NCBI GenBank assembly: GCA_003551785.1
Contig: PUNP01000229.1
Span: 1-6,500 of the forward strand
Direction: 5' to 3'
Length of the DNA: 6,500 nucleotides
Source of the DNA: Candidatus Brocadiaceae bacterium
Lineage (GTDB): Bacteria > Planctomycetota > Brocadiia > SM23-32
The notes under the pieces are model-generated. The model saw only the letters and a list, made by a program, of their open reading frames with translations, ran no database searches and was not told where the DNA came from. Every line of letters starts with the position of its first letter. The stretch's first letter is position 1. Positions 5,154 through 6,500 of the stretch are shown here, piece by piece. The position numbers and the translations under genes were made by a program.

Positions 5154-6500
5154 ATGAGTTTTTTGAACGCTATAATCTGCAGGTGTCGTACAGTGTTGGT
5201 GGGCTGTGTGTTTTTGCTTTCAGTTGCGCTTTTCAGCGCTCACGCATCGGCGGCTGATGTCGTACTGGTGGAAAACGGCGAGAGCCGTGCAGCGGTTGTG
5301 CTGCCTGCTGAACCGGAAGCTAAGGAACTGCTTGCCGCTGATGAACTTGTCGAGCACATTGAGTTAATGACCGGCGCTGAACTCGATGTTGTAAGCGCAG
5401 GCGAGGAACCGGAGGGATTGTTGCCGATTTATCTCGGCGGCGCCGCCGATTCCGGTTTGGATGAACTTACGCTGGAGAAAGGAAGCAATCTTTCTTCATT
5501 TACCCTTCGGGTCACTGAAGACCGGATTGATGTCCGCGGCATAGATTATGAACATGCCACGCTTGCTCCCGACGCTCAGGACCGGGGGGAGGGAACTCTT
5601 TTCGGGGTTTATGAGCTGCTGGAGCAGCTCGGCTTCCGCTGGTACATACCCGGCGATCTCGGGCGTGTGGTACCGGAGGGTGAAAGCGCCGTGCTTGCCG
5701 TGCAGGCAGAAACGCAGTCACCATCTATGGACCTGCGGCTGCTTCAGCCCTGGCAGGGTAACAGAGAAGGCTGGATAGCACGGCAGCGCCTGGGCGGGGA
5801 GAGGCGCTCAACCGGTTCGCATGGCATACCGCCCTATACCGGAAGGAGCGGCGATAGTGTATTTGAAGAACATCCCGAGGTTTTCTCCAAGGTCGGCGGA
5901 GAACGCACGCGCGGCGGACAGATATGCCCGAGCAACCCTAAAGCCGTCGAACTGACGGTGGAGTGGCTTCGCAACCGTTACGAGCCGACCGACGATAATT
6001 TCTACCACGGGATGGGACCCAACGACGGGGGGGGGTACTGCGAATGTGACGCGTGCGCGGAACTTGACGGCGATGTGTTCGATCCTTTCTACGGCCTGGT
6101 ATCGCGGACGGGACGCTATATCTGGTTTTTCAACCAGGTGTTGGAGGAACTGGAAGATGATTATCCCAACCTGCATATTGTCTGGTATGTTTATGCCTCA
6201 CACATGATGCCGCCGCCGGAAGACCTCCAGCCCAACCCGCGCATCGTGGGGGTGTTTGCGCCCATAAGCCAGTGCCGCATTCGCAGTATGGATAATCCCA
6301 TGAGCCCCGACCGGCACGTGTTACGGTGGCTTATAGACGAATGGTACGATACCGAACCGAACGAGCTGTATTACCGCGGTTATTATAATCTCCTCGCCTG
6401 CGTGCAACTGCCCAAGACCCAGATCGACCGCGTGAGAGTTGAGATACCGGCAATCTATGAGCGCGGGATAAACGTTATGCGGGTGGAATGTATCGGGGGA
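5154..6500 (+). CDS. Secreted DUF4838 protein, second copy, 3' end outside window
   Basis: The reading frame stays open from ATG 5154 to the window edge (449 codons, no stop). GGAGG at 5143-5147, six bases before the ATG, and a signal peptide (hydrophobic core about 13-28, cleavage after ASA near residue 33) fix the start. The mature protein begins ADVVLVENGES, much like AEVVLADGGES of the upstream gene. Residues about 34-185 form the GH67-N-like domain (AADELVEHIELMTG, GTLFGVYELLEQLGFRWYIPG). DUF4838 follows, with GPNDGGGYCECDAC at 288-301 (Cys296, Cys298, Cys301) and YVYASHMMPPP at 345-355. It is a diverged paralogue of the preceding gene, not a recent duplicate: shared blocks are short and N-domain details differ. 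It is probably exported and glycan-active; substrate and mechanism are unknown. The coding sequence is visibly richer in G and C than the hexosaminidase gene. Confidence 0.85.
   Translation, partial: MSFLNAIICRCRTVLVGCVFLLSVALFSAHASAADVVLVENGESRAAVVLPAEPEAKELLAADELVEHIELMTGAELDVVSAGEEPEGLLPIYLGGAADSGLDELTLEKGSNLSSFTLRVTEDRIDVRGIDYEHATLAPDAQDRGEGTLFGVYELLEQLGFRWYIPGDLGRVVPEGESAVLAVQAETQSPSMDLRLLQPWQGNREGWIARQRLGGERRSTGSHGIPPYTGRSGDSVFEEHPEVFSKVGGERTRGGQICPSNPKAVELTVEWLRNRYEPTDDNFYHGMGPNDGGGYCECDACAELDGDVFDPFYGLVSRTGRYIWFFNQVLEELEDDYPNLHIVWYVYASHMMPPPEDLQPNPRIVGVFAPISQCRIRSMDNPMSPDRHVLRWLIDEWYDTEPNELYYRGYYNLLACVQLPKTQIDRVRVEIPAIYERGINVMRVECIGG

Noticed and set aside
5154..5252. Lipoprotein signal in the third gene (LVGC at residues 15-18)
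   Set aside because: The cysteine falls near the start of the hydrophobic core rather than at its end, and a normal cleavage site after ASA follows at about residue 33.
5763..5860. Frameshift or break in the third gene
   Set aside because: Translation by hand from 5154 stays open to 6500, and the motifs before and after this stretch align in one frame with the upstream paralogue.

Overview
The window reads as part of a glycan-degradation gene cluster from a Gram-negative-type bacterium, most plausibly of the PVC group (Planctomycetota, Lentisphaerota, Kiritimatiellota or Verrucomicrobiota). That placement is an inference. It rests on two consecutive secreted DUF4838 / GH67-N-like proteins, a family I associate with polysaccharide specialists of these phyla, on their proximity to a GH20 hexosaminidase, and on an intergenic array of GC-rich palindromes of a kind common in such genomes. 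No rRNA, tRNA or taxonomic marker gene is present to fix it.

Layout: all three genes lie on the + strand. (1) Positions 30-1892 encode a complete cytosolic-type GH20 beta-N-acetylhexosaminidase (620 aa, catalytic Asp231-Glu232, no signal peptide). (2) Positions 1893-2348 are a 456-base intergenic region. Its left part holds six short perfect palindromes in mirror-symmetric order (1979-2170); two of them carry the GTAG foot typical of REP elements. Its right part holds a promoter-like element overlapped by a 26-base operator-like dyad. (3) Positions 2349-4922 encode a complete secreted DUF4838 protein of 857 aa with an unassigned beta-rich C-terminal region. (4) Positions 4923-5153 are a 231-base gap with a weak terminator candidate and overlapping inverted repeats. 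(5) Positions 5154-6500 hold the first 449 codons of a second secreted DUF4838 protein, which runs off the window.

How the genes may work together (inference): the two exported GH67-N/DUF4838 proteins would act outside the cytoplasm on a complex, perhaps uronic-acid-containing or amino-sugar-containing glycan. Imported fragments would then be trimmed by the cytoplasmic hexosaminidase. The long gaps and the separate promoter/operator candidates suggest that each gene may have its own transcription start rather than forming one tight operon.

The parts least explained by standard annotation are the nested palindrome array at 1979-2170, the dyad at 2213-2238, the function of the paired DUF4838 proteins, and the alternative-pairing leader before the third gene.
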